64,000 nucleotides of DNA from Halobacteriales archaeon QS_1_68_20 (lineage in GTDB: Archaea > Halobacteriota > Halobacteria > Halobacteriales > PXRE01): the NCBI GenBank assembly GCA_003021085.1, contig PXRE01000029.1, positions 1-64,000 on the forward strand, in the 5' to 3' direction. Under the pieces are notes generated by a model, which had not been told where the DNA came from, ran no database searches, and worked only from the letters and a program-made list of their open reading frames with translations. The stretch's first letter is position 1. The number at the start of each line of letters is the position of its first letter. Shown here piece by piece: positions 18,049-27,326 of the stretch. The position numbers and the translations under genes were made by a program.

Positions 18049-18969
18049 ATGAGCAATTCATTGAGACAACAAACTCGTAGGAATCTACTGGCAAGCATCT
18101 CGGGAACAGGAGCAGCAGCCATCATCACGGGACTTCTGCCCCAAACCGCCACTGCAAACGAAGAACGGAATATCACCGTACTCGGTTCATTTGAATCCGG
18201 AAAAGACGGGTGGCAGACGAACGGAAGGAACGAACTAGAACGGATTGAGAAGCGCGAACGCCCAGCTGCGGTCGTTGAAGGATCGCATGGTCTGATGACA
18301 ATCGTGAACGGGGATTCGTATCCTATGATCGAGAACAAAAAACGGGTCTTGCAGGCTGACATAGTGACGCACCCGTATCTCTTCGCCAGTGTCACTCCTA
18401 GTGACGTTTCCGATACGGACTCAAAGGTTTCGTTCAAGTTTCGGCTTAACCATTCAACTGGGACGACTAACTCGGGCGGTTCCGGCTCACAGGGGAACAC
18501 TAGATCAAAGTCAGCAAACGTTGTTGAGTCTGAACCGACGGAGGTCCGGCCTCTGTCGCGGAGTTTACTCACTTGGGACCTCAGCGAGATAGACAACGCC
18601 AAATTGAAAAAGGCCAAACGTTTGGAGATTATATGGTATCCGACTGATTTCCCTCCCTCTGGGTCCTCTCGTGGACACGGAAAAGATCTTGATTACCGAG
18701 GTGATGTGGTTTTCGATGACATCCATCTCAGCGACAGTCGTACCCAGTTATCATCCGTAAAGTTGGCAAGAGATTTCCAGGATCTGCAGTTCGAGCATGG
18801 CCAGTATCAGGATACTGATATAACATTTCGAGATGAAACCTACGAATCAGGAAAGTTTGTATTCGCCAGTGGAGCCAAGGTAAAGTACGCATTCGAGGAA
18901 CTCGACAGTGGTCGGTTTGAGATAACCATCGGAAACAACACTTACCAAATAGGGGAGGGATGGGAATGA
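18049..18969 (+). CDS. Tat-signal secreted protein of unknown function (AT-rich island)
   Basis: 306 aa from ATG 18049. A twin-arginine signal (TRRNLLASISGTGAAAIITG, about 9-36) ends at a likely TATA-NE cleavage region. The mature part is beta-rich, with a FESGKDGWQTNG start and VVFDDIHLSDSR, like carbohydrate-binding jelly-roll or concanavalin-type domains. I cannot assign a family. Codon use is far more AT-rich than in the flanking genes, which suggests transfer. The stop overlaps the start of the next gene, so the two are probably co-transcribed and translationally coupled. Confidence 0.75.
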   Translation: MSNSLRQQTRRNLLASISGTGAAAIITGLLPQTATANEERNITVLGSFESGKDGWQTNGRNELERIEKRERPAAVVEGSHGLMTIVNGDSYPMIENKKRVLQADIVTHPYLFASVTPSDVSDTDSKVSFKFRLNHSTGTTNSGGSGSQGNTRSKSANVVESEPTEVRPLSRSLLTWDLSEIDNAKLKKAKRLEIIWYPTDFPPSGSSRGHGKDLDYRGDVVFDDIHLSDSRTQLSSVKLARDFQDLQFEHGQYQDTDITFRDETYESGKFVFASGAKVKYAFEELDSGRFEITIGNNTYQIGEGWE

Positions 18970-21347
18970 CGACATCCGCAAATAACCTTTCAGATGATAT
19001 GATCGTTATTGACAACTTTGAAGAGCAGAGCCTCAATAACTATCAGTATTCTGGTGATTGGCAGGTGACGGAATCGTCAGATGCCCCACAGGGTGACTCC
19101 TACCTCCGACTGAACGATAGTGGCTATCACAACATTATCTCGATGCCCGGTGAAGGCCTCGGATACTATCCTGGGCCTGGCGACACGATACACGTTTCTC
19201 TTGGGTTCGAGCAAATAGATAATCTGTTGTTCCTCTTTGGTATAGAATCCGTAGACGGGGGAAAAGTAGATGGGGGACTAACGGTCAAGATAAGTCCGTA
19301 CAATGGTAGGTTCAAACTAGCAGAGAGGTCTACCAACCGAGCGGAACCCAAAATTGACGAAGCCGATTACTCATCGTCCGTGAATGACTTTAACCTCACT
19401 ATCGATTGGAGTGAAAATGATGCAACTTCCGATTGGAATTACCAGCTTGAGGTGACGGTCGCGAAACGGGATGGGACGACTGTAGCGTCACTATCTGGTG
19501 GTACAGACATCGGAGAAGGCGGAATCGGTATCCGTGCAGGGAATTTCGGCTCATCAGTCAGAGCATACGCCGACAACATCCGTGCCAATCCCGAAGGCGA
19601 CAGCGAGGAAAATATCGTCTCACAATCTGCAACGACGATGACGCTTCTGCCTGGGGGAAGCGAAAACAGCCAAGATGGCGGAGCCTCTCAATGTCGAGAT
19701 CACAAGGACGACTGCAACGACGGTGGCGACGACCTCGACAATTCCATGCCAGATTATTGGGGTAAGTCGCTTGATGCTTGGTTCATCGGTGATATGCGCG
19801 AAGACCTCCCGAATGAACTTAGCTATGCTGAGGATGTTAAACGGAGGCCTGTGGAGTATGATGGAGAAGAGTTTCAGGCATATCGGATGAAAAATCACAT
19901 TGAAATTAAATTTCCGTCAAGTGATTCCGAAACTATCGACAATTGGGACGAGGTAGAGGTCAAGTTGACAGATGAGGACCCTCCCTACGTATTAGTCGAA
20001 GGTGAAGGTGAACAGAATGGTGAGGATAATCCAATACGGACTCTTATAAACAGCCCACCCAATGAGGACTGGAGCTGGTTTGAGGGACGAGAAAAGGCGA
20101 GGGCAATCGTAACGCGATTCGATTCCGTCGTCGAATCTGGTGAAAACGACGAGGAATTCAGGTGGTCCCCAAGAAGCCCTGCTGTGAACTTAGTTAGGTT
20201 CGAAGGCATCACAGGGATTCAGGGAGTTCGTGTTTCGGTCATAATGGGAGGCGATGACACGTACATCACAAAACTCAATGAAATTCGATTTAACAAACAT
20301 CAGAGGGAATTCATTGATGAGTTCCCTGATGATACTTTTACCAATCTGGGTCAGATTCCGAGTTGGATACAAACACCGCCAACGATGTACACCTTCCTTG
20401 ATTTAATCGTCATGGCTGATGGCACGTCCGTTTCCCGGGTCTGGGATTCGAGTCCGTACCCTATGCATTACCTGTACCACAATGGGGATAGACAGGCAAA
20501 CAATGGCTTCGATAAAGGTACGGGGAAAAAGTTCGAAATAGGGAAAGTCCAAAACGGTGAATGGATTCGGAACCAGGATGTTAATAGGGAACGGTTTGCT
20601 CAGTGGTGGAAACAAATTCATTTCACCACTGTCACTCCATTCAAGCCACATGTACCGCGTCAATATGAGTTGGATTGGGATGCCAATGCACAATTGGCTG
20701 GAACTCCCCAGGCCCATCCAGTTATGGTTGGAATGAGTGATGGGGAAACGCTTGACTCACAGGAAGTGATGAACGAATTTGAGACTCCCCTTTTCCCATG
20801 GGAAGGAAAATATACCGTCGATTGGAACGTCTCTTACGATGGAAGTTCCGATCCGTTCACTGTTGAAGTCGCGGAAAACCCACTTGTAAAAATTGAATTA
20901 GAGGGTACTGGCCGTGGCGATTACGCAAATGTCTATGCCACGAATGAAATTTTCTCCCAGGCCAACGTCGCTTTCAACGGAGTATCAGCAACCCGAAATG
21001 ATAACTATAATGATCTCTTCATAGGGCTCTCCAGCAGTGAAGGAGCTAGACCATCTGGGAGTGGGGACATCTCCTTTGCAATTCGTGAAGACGATAGCTC
21101 GAATGAACCAGTTGATACGTTCGTCGTCGATGGGAGGAATACATCGATTGGGACCATCGACTGGAATCAAGATCACGACATTGTGATTGAGGTTAGGGAA
21201 TCGGAAGCGACTCTCTTGATTGACGGAGTCGAACGAGCAACAGTTTCCCATTCAATGTCGGGACCCTGGTACGTCACTGTTACCCGGGAAGACGACACCT
21301 ATTCGGAAAGCTCGGAAAACACCACCATCGATGGCATTGATTGGTGA
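18960..21347 (+). CDS. large lectin/LamG-like protein of unknown function (AT-rich island)
   Basis: 795 aa. The start is ATG 18960 or ATG 18966; both overlap the previous stop, and GGGGAGG lies just upstream. N- and C-terminal regions (about 15-210 and 640-795) each look like a concanavalin/LamG beta-sandwich (IDNFEEQSLNNYQYSGDW; LLIDGVERATVS). Between them is a novel region with an HCDD-like Cys pair (QCRDHKDDCND) and aromatic-rich segments. No signal peptide is seen, unlike its partner, so either the upstream protein aids export or it stays in the cell. Same AT-rich codon usage. Function unknown. Confidence 0.75.
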   Translation: MGMTTSANNLSDDMIVIDNFEEQSLNNYQYSGDWQVTESSDAPQGDSYLRLNDSGYHNIISMPGEGLGYYPGPGDTIHVSLGFEQIDNLLFLFGIESVDGGKVDGGLTVKISPYNGRFKLAERSTNRAEPKIDEADYSSSVNDFNLTIDWSENDATSDWNYQLEVTVAKRDGTTVASLSGGTDIGEGGIGIRAGNFGSSVRAYADNIRANPEGDSEENIVSQSATTMTLLPGGSENSQDGGASQCRDHKDDCNDGGDDLDNSMPDYWGKSLDAWFIGDMREDLPNELSYAEDVKRRPVEYDGEEFQAYRMKNHIEIKFPSSDSETIDNWDEVEVKLTDEDPPYVLVEGEGEQNGEDNPIRTLINSPPNEDWSWFEGREKARAIVTRFDSVVESGENDEEFRWSPRSPAVNLVRFEGITGIQGVRVSVIMGGDDTYITKLNEIRFNKHQREFIDEFPDDTFTNLGQIPSWIQTPPTMYTFLDLIVMADGTSVSRVWDSSPYPMHYLYHNGDRQANNGFDKGTGKKFEIGKVQNGEWIRNQDVNRERFAQWWKQIHFTTVTPFKPHVPRQYELDWDANAQLAGTPQAHPVMVGMSDGETLDSQEVMNEFETPLFPWEGKYTVDWNVSYDGSSDPFTVEVAENPLVKIELEGTGRGDYANVYATNEIFSQANVAFNGVSATRNDNYNDLFIGLSSSEGARPSGSGDISFAIREDDSSNEPVDTFVVDGRNTSIGTIDWNQDHDIVIEVRESEATLLIDGVERATVSHSMSGPWYVTVTREDDTYSESSENTTIDGIDW

Positions 21348-21659
21348 TATGTCACAACGACATTGGTAAGATAAAAAGACAAACGGTCAATTTTACTGTA
21401 TGAATCTTCGTCTCGAAAACTAGAGTCGGGGAGTGGTGAAATCATAGCAACAACCCGAAACCAAGTTATCCAGATATTAGCGCGGACGGAAGTGGTTCCG
21501 CCCAGCGACGATGGTATTGACAAGACCCCCGGATTGAATTCGTCTCGACCTATCTGAGCCCGAAGAAACGGCTTTTCCACGACCATTTGGCGTCACTATC
21601 AGAACACCTCTCCGCTCGAACCCGAAAACCCTAATCGTCGCCAAGTCGAAGACCCGCGC
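21348..21659. other. intergenic right edge of the AT-rich island
   Basis: The first 130 nt keep the AT-rich character of the island. From about 21480 the sequence returns to the GC-rich chromosomal style. I see no ORF, no terminal inverted repeat and no clear duplicated target site. Confidence 0.4.
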
Positions 21660-21944
21660 ATGGCCGAGGACAACGACGAGGAGGAAGAACCCGCCGTCGA
21701 ACTGGGCGAGGGGGAGTCCGTCGAGGGGCCGCCGCTGGCGCGGGTCGCCTCGCGGCTCACCTGGCCCCAGGAGCGTAGCGAGATCCGTCGCAAGGAGGGC
21801 GAGACGGTGATCCGGACGCCGGACGGCCCGCAGGAACTGGACGCCGTGCTCGACGACGTCGGGATCACCTACTTCGAGAAGCGCCAGGAGTTCGTGCAAG
21901 CGGTCCGGGACGTCGTCGGGACCGGTCCGGTCCCCACGAACTGA
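21660..21944 (+). CDS. small acidic protein, DUF5789-like
   Basis: 94 aa. An acidic N-terminus is followed by the conserved core (PLARVASRLTWPQERSEI, TPDGPQELDAVLDDVG) and the C-terminal VGTGPVPTN motif typical of the haloarchaeal DUF5789 family. Function unknown. It ends 9 nt before the next gene and probably shares its transcript. Confidence 0.8.
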   Translation: MAEDNDEEEEPAVELGEGESVEGPPLARVASRLTWPQERSEIRRKEGETVIRTPDGPQELDAVLDDVGITYFEKRQEFVQAVRDVVGTGPVPTN

Positions 21945-21953
21945 TCGACGGTC

Positions 21954-22661
21954 GTGAGTTCTCGACTCCAGGGCCGCGTCGACGCCGTCGTCGCACAGTT
22001 CCCGCTCCGGGTCGACCGGCGGACCTGGCTGGTCCGGACCGCCCTGCTCGGCGCCGCCGTGTTGCTGATCCGCCGTCAACTGACGGTCGGCGACCTCCCG
22101 GAGCGGGCCGTCGTCGAGACGATGCTGTACGTCGTCGGGCCGCTGGCCCTGGGGCTGACCCACGGCCGGCAACTCGGCTGGCGGGTCGACCGCCGGGCGG
22201 TCAAACACACCGTCGCGCTCGCGCTGTTCGTCCTGCCGTTCTACGTCGTCGGGTCGTCACTGCCGACGATCAGGTCCTACTATCCGATATGGCGGACGAC
22301 GCTGACGCCGACGGAGTTTTTGCCCCACGCCGCGGGCCTGTTCGTGCTCGCGCTGGCGACCGAGACCTACTACCGGGGTCTGCTCTGCGTCGGCATCAAG
22401 CACATCGGGTTCAAGGCGGTCTTCGTCAGCCCCATCGTCTACCAGTTGATGCACGCGGGCAAGCCGGCCATCGAGTTCTGGCTGTCCGGGCCGACGGACG
22501 TGCTGTTCGGCGCGGTCGACTACCGAAGCGACTCCATCCTCCCGTCGGTGGTGGCCCACGGCGGCGGCCTGATCCTGCTGGACTGGCTGGTGCTCCACGA
22601 TCCGCTCTTGCCGCCCGAGCGGATCGTCGACTGGCTGTCGTGGCTCCCGATTCCGGTGTAA
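21954..22661 (+). CDS. CPBP-family intramembrane metalloprotease-like protein
   Basis: 235 aa from GTG 21954. Six or so hydrophobic helices. The Abi/CPBP region carries ATETYYRGLLCVG in place of the usual EExxxR, then a later His in LMHAGKP and a third motif near SVVAHGGG. The first Glu of the EE pair is not conserved (Thr), so protease activity is uncertain. The family is related to CAAX prenyl proteases. It follows DUF5789 closely. Confidence 0.75.
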   Translation: MSSRLQGRVDAVVAQFPLRVDRRTWLVRTALLGAAVLLIRRQLTVGDLPERAVVETMLYVVGPLALGLTHGRQLGWRVDRRAVKHTVALALFVLPFYVVGSSLPTIRSYYPIWRTTLTPTEFLPHAAGLFVLALATETYYRGLLCVGIKHIGFKAVFVSPIVYQLMHAGKPAIEFWLSGPTDVLFGAVDYRSDSILPSVVAHGGGLILLDWLVLHDPLLPPERIVDWLSWLPIPV

Positions 22662-22740
22662 CGGCCACCGGGTTCCGCCGCCACGCGCGACGGTAGCGAC
22701 TCCCCGACGCCGGTATATTCGCTCGCCACCTAGGCCGGAC

Positions 22741-23181
22741 GTGACCCTTCCCATCGACCCGTCCACGATCCACCCCGAACACCGCGGCGAGAGACACGCG
22801 ACCCTGGAAATGGACCACGAGGAGGCCGTCGAACACGTCCGCGAGGTCTTCACGGACGCCGGCTTCGGCGTACCCGTAGAGTTCTCGCCGTCCGAACTGC
22901 TCAACGAGAAAGTCGACGCCGACCGGAACCCCTACTACGTGCTAGGGGCCCGTAACCCGGAGATGGCCGACCGGGCGCTCGATGCCAGCGAACTGCGGAT
23001 CGGCGGCCTGTTCCCCTGTAACGTGATCGTCTGGGAGGACGAACCCGGCGTCCAGCACGTCTACCACGTCTCGATCATGAAGATCGCTCGCCTGGTCGGG
23101 ATGGCGCCGGACGACGACGCCTGGGCGGACGTCGTCGCTGAGACCGGCGAGATGGTCGAGGAGGCCTGGGCGAACCTCTGA
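22741..23181 (+). CDS. DUF302-domain protein
   Basis: 146 aa from GTG 22741. The DUF302 core is recognisable (VEHVREVFTDAGFGVPVEF, YYVLGARNPEMADRAL, LFPCNVIVWED), about full length for the domain. Function unknown; the family fold is heme- or ligand-binding-like in some members. Its TGA abuts the TGA of the convergent Rieske remnant in a TGATCA palindrome. Confidence 0.85.
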   Translation: MTLPIDPSTIHPEHRGERHATLEMDHEEAVEHVREVFTDAGFGVPVEFSPSELLNEKVDADRNPYYVLGARNPEMADRALDASELRIGGLFPCNVIVWEDEPGVQHVYHVSIMKIARLVGMAPDDDAWADVVAETGEMVEEAWANL

Positions 23182-23455
23182 TCAGTCGATCCGTTCCAGA
23201 TCCTCGTTCGCGGGGCCGTCCAGCACCTCGCCGTCGGGGGCGTACCGCGACCCGTGGCAGGGGCAGTCCCAGGACCGCTCGGCGTCGTTCCACCGCACGA
23301 CGCAGTCCATATTGGGTGCACACCGCAGAAGCGACGTGCAGGTCCCCGTCGTCGTCGCGGTAGGCGGCGACGGGGCCGTCGTCCGAATCGAAGACGTCGG
23401 CCTCGCCCGGCGCGAGCGACTCGGGATCCTCGGAGTAGTTCGCCACGCGGCCGCC
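23182..23455 (-). pseudogene. C-terminal Rieske domain remnant of an FAD-dependent oxidoreductase
   Basis: On the minus strand one frame reads NYSEDPESLAPGEAD...YRDDDGDLHVASAVCT. Near 23312 an extra base shifts the frame. Removing it restores VCTHMDCVVRWNDAE then WDCPCHGSRYAPDG and ERID with a stop at 23182. Both Rieske ligand pairs (CTH, CPCH) are then intact. Such domains form the C-terminus of haloarchaeal FAD-dependent oxidoreductases. Everything N-terminal is gone and is replaced at about 23455 by repeat DNA. Non-functional. Confidence 0.8.
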
Positions 23456-23830
23456 GACGAACCGGGCCGCCGCGCCTCGCCCGGCCCTCGCGCGCGTAGC
23501 TCGCGCGCGCCCGAAGCCTAACTTGGGCCGTGGCGCGCGCTGGTGTCCCCGTGAGCCTGCGAACGGGGGCTCGCCAGCGCTTGCTCTGGCGGCGAGCGTG
23601 CCGAGCCCCGCGAGGCCGCGAACCATAGCCGCGCGAGGTCCCCGCGAGCGTGCGAGCGGGGGCTCGTCAGAGCTCGCTCTGACGGTGGACGAGTAACGCA
23701 AGGAGTGCCCGGAGGTCGAGCGCGGGGGCTTTCTGGGTGGTGCTGACCAAGCTACCGCAAGAGAAGAGAACGCGGGAGCTTTCTGGCTGTTGCCGACGAA
23801 GTTACCGTCTACGGAGAACCCACGGCGCCT
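23456..23830. repeat. non-coding repeat region B, about 48-nt tandem repeats at 23718-23820
   Basis: GC-rich sequence without a credible gene. It has several short inverted repeats (CGCGCGCGTAGCTCGCGCGCG; GGGGGCTCGTCAGAGCTCGCTCTGACGG). It also has two full and one partial tandem unit starting at 23718, 23766 and 23814 (GCGGGGGCTTTCTGG...GACCAAGCTACCG). The region butts directly onto the truncated Rieske remnant on one side and the nreA 3' end on the other. Confidence 0.65.
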
Positions 23831-23840
23831 CCCCACGCAG

Positions 23841-25106
23841 TCAGTCACCGAAGTCAGCGAGGTTCGCCTGCAGCCCCGACACCATCTCGGACTTCCGGCG
23901 GAGCCGCCCCAGCGACACGGGCAACAGCGACGAGACGCCCTGGACGGCCTCGTGGAACGTCTCGGCGGTCCCGTGCTCGCCCTCGAAGGCGTTTCGCACC
24001 GACTCCCTGATCTGCCAGACGCCGACGGGCGCCCAGTAGTCGTCGCTGACCTCCCGGAGGACCAGACACTTCGCCTGCCGGCCGATTTCGTCCAGGTACT
24101 CCAGCACGCCCAGGCGACTCGCGTAGTAGGCGCCGGCGGTCTCGTCGACGTATCCGGTCCGGCCCTCGTAACCCTCGGAGGCGGCGCCCATCCAGACCTC
24201 GCCCTCGGGGTCGGGGTTCCAGATGCTCCCCGGGGACTTCATCTCGACGAGTTCGAACTCCCACTGGCCGGGCGCGAGGATCACCCAGTAACGGTTGCCG
24301 ACGTACTCGCTCTCGTGGACCTGCACCTCGTCGACGGAGGGGTTGTTGCGGATCTTCCCCCGGAGGTAGTTGCCGACGGTGTCGTCGACGGCGGTGATCG
24401 ACCAGCGCGTCGGGACCAGGCGGCGGTCCTCCCCGCGGCCGAGCGCGCCCGCCGAGAGGATCTTGTTGATCTCGTAGACGTCGAACCCCCGGCGGTAGAG
24501 GTAGGTCATCGCCCCCTCCGCGCGCCAGTCGTCGTCCTCCAGGGTCTTCTTGACCGGACGGGGGACGTGGGGGTTCTCAGCGAGCGTGGCGTCGTGAGCG
24601 CGGGCACGCGGCCCCGTGGGAGTGCGGACGTCCTCCGGGCCGAGGTCCAAGTCGAGGTCCGGGCGGTCGTCCAGGCCGATCTCCACGTCGACCGGGCGGT
24701 CCGCGACGGCCACCTCGCGCTGGACGCCGACGAAGCCGTCCCAGACGTCTTCGACGTTCACCTGCGAGGAGCGCGTGGAGTTCAGCAGGCCGGTGCGGCG
24801 CTGGAGCACGTCGTCGATGCCCAGGCCGCGGCGGTACCACTCGCCGTCGGTGACGAACTCGTCGGCGCTGTCCTCGTTGCCGACCGGCGAGAGGATGCCG
24901 GTGTTCACCTGCGGGTAGTTCGAGCGCCCGACGAAGATCGAGGGGGCCGTCGAGCCGAACAGGGCGTCGCCCTGGACCGACTGCTGGAACTCCCGTTCGA
25001 CGTCCTCCAAGTAGTCGGTGATCTCGTAGGACTTCGCTTTCGCCAGGCGCCGCCGCTCGGCGTCGGCGTCCCGCTGCAGCCCCTCGATGTAGTCGTCGAG
25101 GCGCAT
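23841..25106 (-). CDS. nreA: DNA repair protein NreA
   Basis: 421 aa from ATG 25106, full length. Conserved NreA segments are clear: MRLDDYIEGLQRDADAERRR, FGSTAPSIFVGRSNYPQVN, TDGEWYRRGLGIDDVLQRRTGLLNS (shortened here) and VQVHESEYVGNRYWV. The C-terminus ends in GLQANLADFGD, in the position of the PCNA-interacting (PIP) peptide reported for haloarchaeal NreA, though here in a degenerate form. Acts in repair of mitomycin-type damage with PCNA. A TATA-like TTTATA lies on the minus strand near 25204-25214. Confidence 0.9.
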   Translation of the reverse strand: MRLDDYIEGLQRDADAERRRLAKAKSYEITDYLEDVEREFQQSVQGDALFGSTAPSIFVGRSNYPQVNTGILSPVGNEDSADEFVTDGEWYRRGLGIDDVLQRRTGLLNSTRSSQVNVEDVWDGFVGVQREVAVADRPVDVEIGLDDRPDLDLDLGPEDVRTPTGPRARAHDATLAENPHVPRPVKKTLEDDDWRAEGAMTYLYRRGFDVYEINKILSAGALGRGEDRRLVPTRWSITAVDDTVGNYLRGKIRNNPSVDEVQVHESEYVGNRYWVILAPGQWEFELVEMKSPGSIWNPDPEGEVWMGAASEGYEGRTGYVDETAGAYYASRLGVLEYLDEIGRQAKCLVLREVSDDYWAPVGVWQIRESVRNAFEGEHGTAETFHEAVQGVSSLLPVSLGRLRRKSEMVSGLQANLADFGD

Positions 25107-25563
25107 CTATCACCGGGTTGGCCGTCCGGGGGCTTGAATCTTGCACCGAACCGGCCACAGCGCGGGCCGGATCACCGCCGACGTGGTTTTGCACGCCCTG
25201 TTTTCGCTGTATAAATCTGTAAGTTCGGCGATCAAAACCTGTAGCCCAGGTACACTAACTATTGAGTTCCCGGTTGTGAAACAACCACATGGTTGTGATT
25301 CGGTGACAAATTTCGAATCCACCGATCACCATCCTGCCGTGGGATGCTAACCATGTAGTATCCGAGTGTCGGCCAGGGTGTCGAGTGAGCGAAATCGGTG
25401 GAAAACTGCCGTCAGCGGGCCGTAACTGCCGTCTTCGGGTTCGAACGTGGACGGTCCAGGGGTCGGCCGGAGCGCTAGCGGACGGCGGAATCGGTACAGG
25501 CGAGGTGACGGTCGACGCGCCGGTGGCTGGTCGGCCGGCACGCGGAGAAGCGAGGCGACGGGA
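25107..25563. other. 457-nt gap between nreA and the TFB gene
   Basis: No ORF with coding character. It contains a plus-strand TATA-like GTATAAATC (25209-25217) and, at 25272-25296, three alternating copies GGTTGT-ACAACC-GGTTGT. In these the central copy can pair with either neighbour. It holds the nreA promoter and may encode a small RNA. Confidence 0.35.
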
Positions 25564-26523
25564 CTAGCTGTGGATGCCCATCGCTTCGATCTGTTCCTGG
25601 TAGCGGTTCCGGATGGTGACCTCGGTGACCTGGGCGACGTCCGCGACTTCCCGCTGGGTCTTCTTCTCGTTACAGAGCAACGAGGCGGCGTAGATGGCCG
25701 CGGCGGCGTAGCCGGTGGGGGACTTGCCCGAGAGCAGGCCCTCTTCGGCGGTCTTCTCGATGATCTCGTTGGCCTTCGCCTGGACCTCCTCGCTGAGGTC
25801 CAGTTCCGAGCAGAACCGTGGGACGTACTTCTTGGGGTCGACCGGTTTCATCTCCAGGCCCAGCTCCTGGGAGATGTACCGGTACGTCCGTCCGATCTCC
25901 TTGCGGTCGACGCGGGAGACTTCCGAGATCTCTTCGAGGCTCCGCGGAATCCCCTCCTTTCGACAGGCCGCGTACAGCGCTGAGGTGGCCACCCCCTCGA
26001 TTGACCGACCCCGGATCAGGTCCTCCTTGAGCGCACGTCGGTAGATGACCGAGGCGACCTCCCGTACCGAGCGCGGGACCCCGAGCGCCGAGGCCATGCG
26101 GTCGATCTCGCTCAAGGCGAACTGCAGGTTGCGTTCCCCGGCGTCTTTGGTGCGGATTCGCTCCTGCCACTTGCGCAGTCGGTGCATCTGACTGCGCTTC
26201 TTGCTGGAGATCGAACGCCCGTAGGCGTCCTTGTCCTTCCAGTCGATGGTCGTCGTCAGCCCCTTGTCGTGCATCGTCTGCGTGGTCGGGGCACCGACCC
26301 TGGACTTCTCCTGGCGTTCCTCGTGGTTGAAGGCACGCCACTCGGGCCCTGGGTCGATCTTCTCGTCCTCGACGACCAGGCCACAGTCGTCACAGACAAG
26401 TTCGCCGCGGTCCGAACTCTTCACGAGGTTGTCGGACCCACACTCGGGACAGTCCCGTACTCCCTCCTTCTCCTCCTCGGATCGTTCCGACTCGCGCTCC
26501 CGCTGGCGGGTAGACCGTGTCAT
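25564..26523 (-). CDS. tfb: transcription initiation factor IIB (TFB)
   Basis: 319 aa. The N-terminal zinc ribbon has C25/C28 and C44/C47 (CPEC...CDDC). The B-finger/linker ([30 protein letters not shown]) follows, then two cyclin-like repeats (about 120-200 and 215-305). It recruits RNA polymerase to TBP-bound promoters; haloarchaea carry several TFBs and this looks like a full canonical one. A TATA-like ACTATAAAAG lies only about 8 nt before the ATG on the minus strand, with a second AT-rich stretch about 50 nt upstream. Confidence 0.96.
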   Translation of the reverse strand: MTRSTRQRERESERSEEEKEGVRDCPECGSDNLVKSSDRGELVCDDCGLVVEDEKIDPGPEWRAFNHEERQEKSRVGAPTTQTMHDKGLTTTIDWKDKDAYGRSISSKKRSQMHRLRKWQERIRTKDAGERNLQFALSEIDRMASALGVPRSVREVASVIYRRALKEDLIRGRSIEGVATSALYAACRKEGIPRSLEEISEVSRVDRKEIGRTYRYISQELGLEMKPVDPKKYVPRFCSELDLSEEVQAKANEIIEKTAEEGLLSGKSPTGYAAAAIYAASLLCNEKKTQREVADVAQVTEVTIRNRYQEQIEAMGIHS

Positions 26524-26702
26524 CGCACTTTTATAGTAGCAGGACCGAGGAACTTAAACCCTTGGTAGGTAATTTATGGCTTCGGCGAAAACAAAATCGC
26601 CCGGAGATAGCGGAAAATCACTAGGCTGCGACGGATCGACGCAGATCTGACCGGCGAACGGTACCGGAACAGGTTTGTGCGAGTACCGGTCACCTAACGT
26701 CA

Positions 26703-27326
26703 ATGCCGGTCATCGAGTGCGACGTGGCGGCCGCCCGCGAGGTGCTCGAGCGCGCAGGCGCGTCCGTCGAGGACGGCAACACGGAGTACGAACTGTGGCG
26801 CGCGGAACTCGACGACGCCGTCGCGGTCGCCTACGACGACAAGGTGGTTCTGCAGGGCAAACGCCCGGCGGACGTCGAGGCGCTGTTGCGGCGGGAACTC
26901 CACGGGGAGTCGGAGGACGCGGACGCGCCGGCCGAAGCAGAGTGCTACTTCGACGGGGCGAGCCGCGGGAACCCAGGTCCCGCGGCCATCGGGTGGGTGA
27001 TCACCGAGGACGGCCGCGTCGTCACCGAGGGGGGCGAGCGAATCGGGCGCGCGACGAACAACCAGGCCGAGTACGAGGCGCTGATCAAGGTGCTGGAGAC
27101 GGCCCGGCAGTTCGGCTTCGACGCGGTGGACGTGAACGGCGACTCCCAGTTGATCGTCAGGCAGATCAAGGGGACCTACGACGTCAACGACCCCGACCTG
27201 CGGGAGAAGCGCGTCCGCGCGGTGGAGCTGCTGTCGGCGTTCGACGACTGGGCCATCCGGCACGTCCCGAGGGGGGTAAACGAACGCGCCGACGAGCTAG
27301 CCAACGAGGCGTTCGAAGATGGCTGA
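26703..27326 (+). CDS. rnhA: ribonuclease HI (archaeal type with N-terminal extension)
   Basis: 207 aa. Residues 1-68 form an N-terminal domain of unknown role seen in haloarchaeal RNase HI. The RNase H domain spans about 78-207 with catalytic Asp84 (YFDGASRGNPGPAA), Glu123 (NNQAEYEALI), Asp147 (GDSQLIV) and Asp197 (ADELAN). It degrades RNA in RNA-DNA hybrids. The next gene overlaps its end by 8 nt, indicating an operon. Confidence 0.93.
   Translation: MPVIECDVAAAREVLERAGASVEDGNTEYELWRAELDDAVAVAYDDKVVLQGKRPADVEALLRRELHGESEDADAPAEAECYFDGASRGNPGPAAIGWVITEDGRVVTEGGERIGRATNNQAEYEALIKVLETARQFGFDAVDVNGDSQLIVRQIKGTYDVNDPDLREKRVRAVELLSAFDDWAIRHVPRGVNERADELANEAFEDG

Noticed and set aside
18960-21347. 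Transposon or insertion sequence as the cause of the AT-rich island
   Set aside because: No transposase, terminal inverted repeats or target duplications are seen at its edges.
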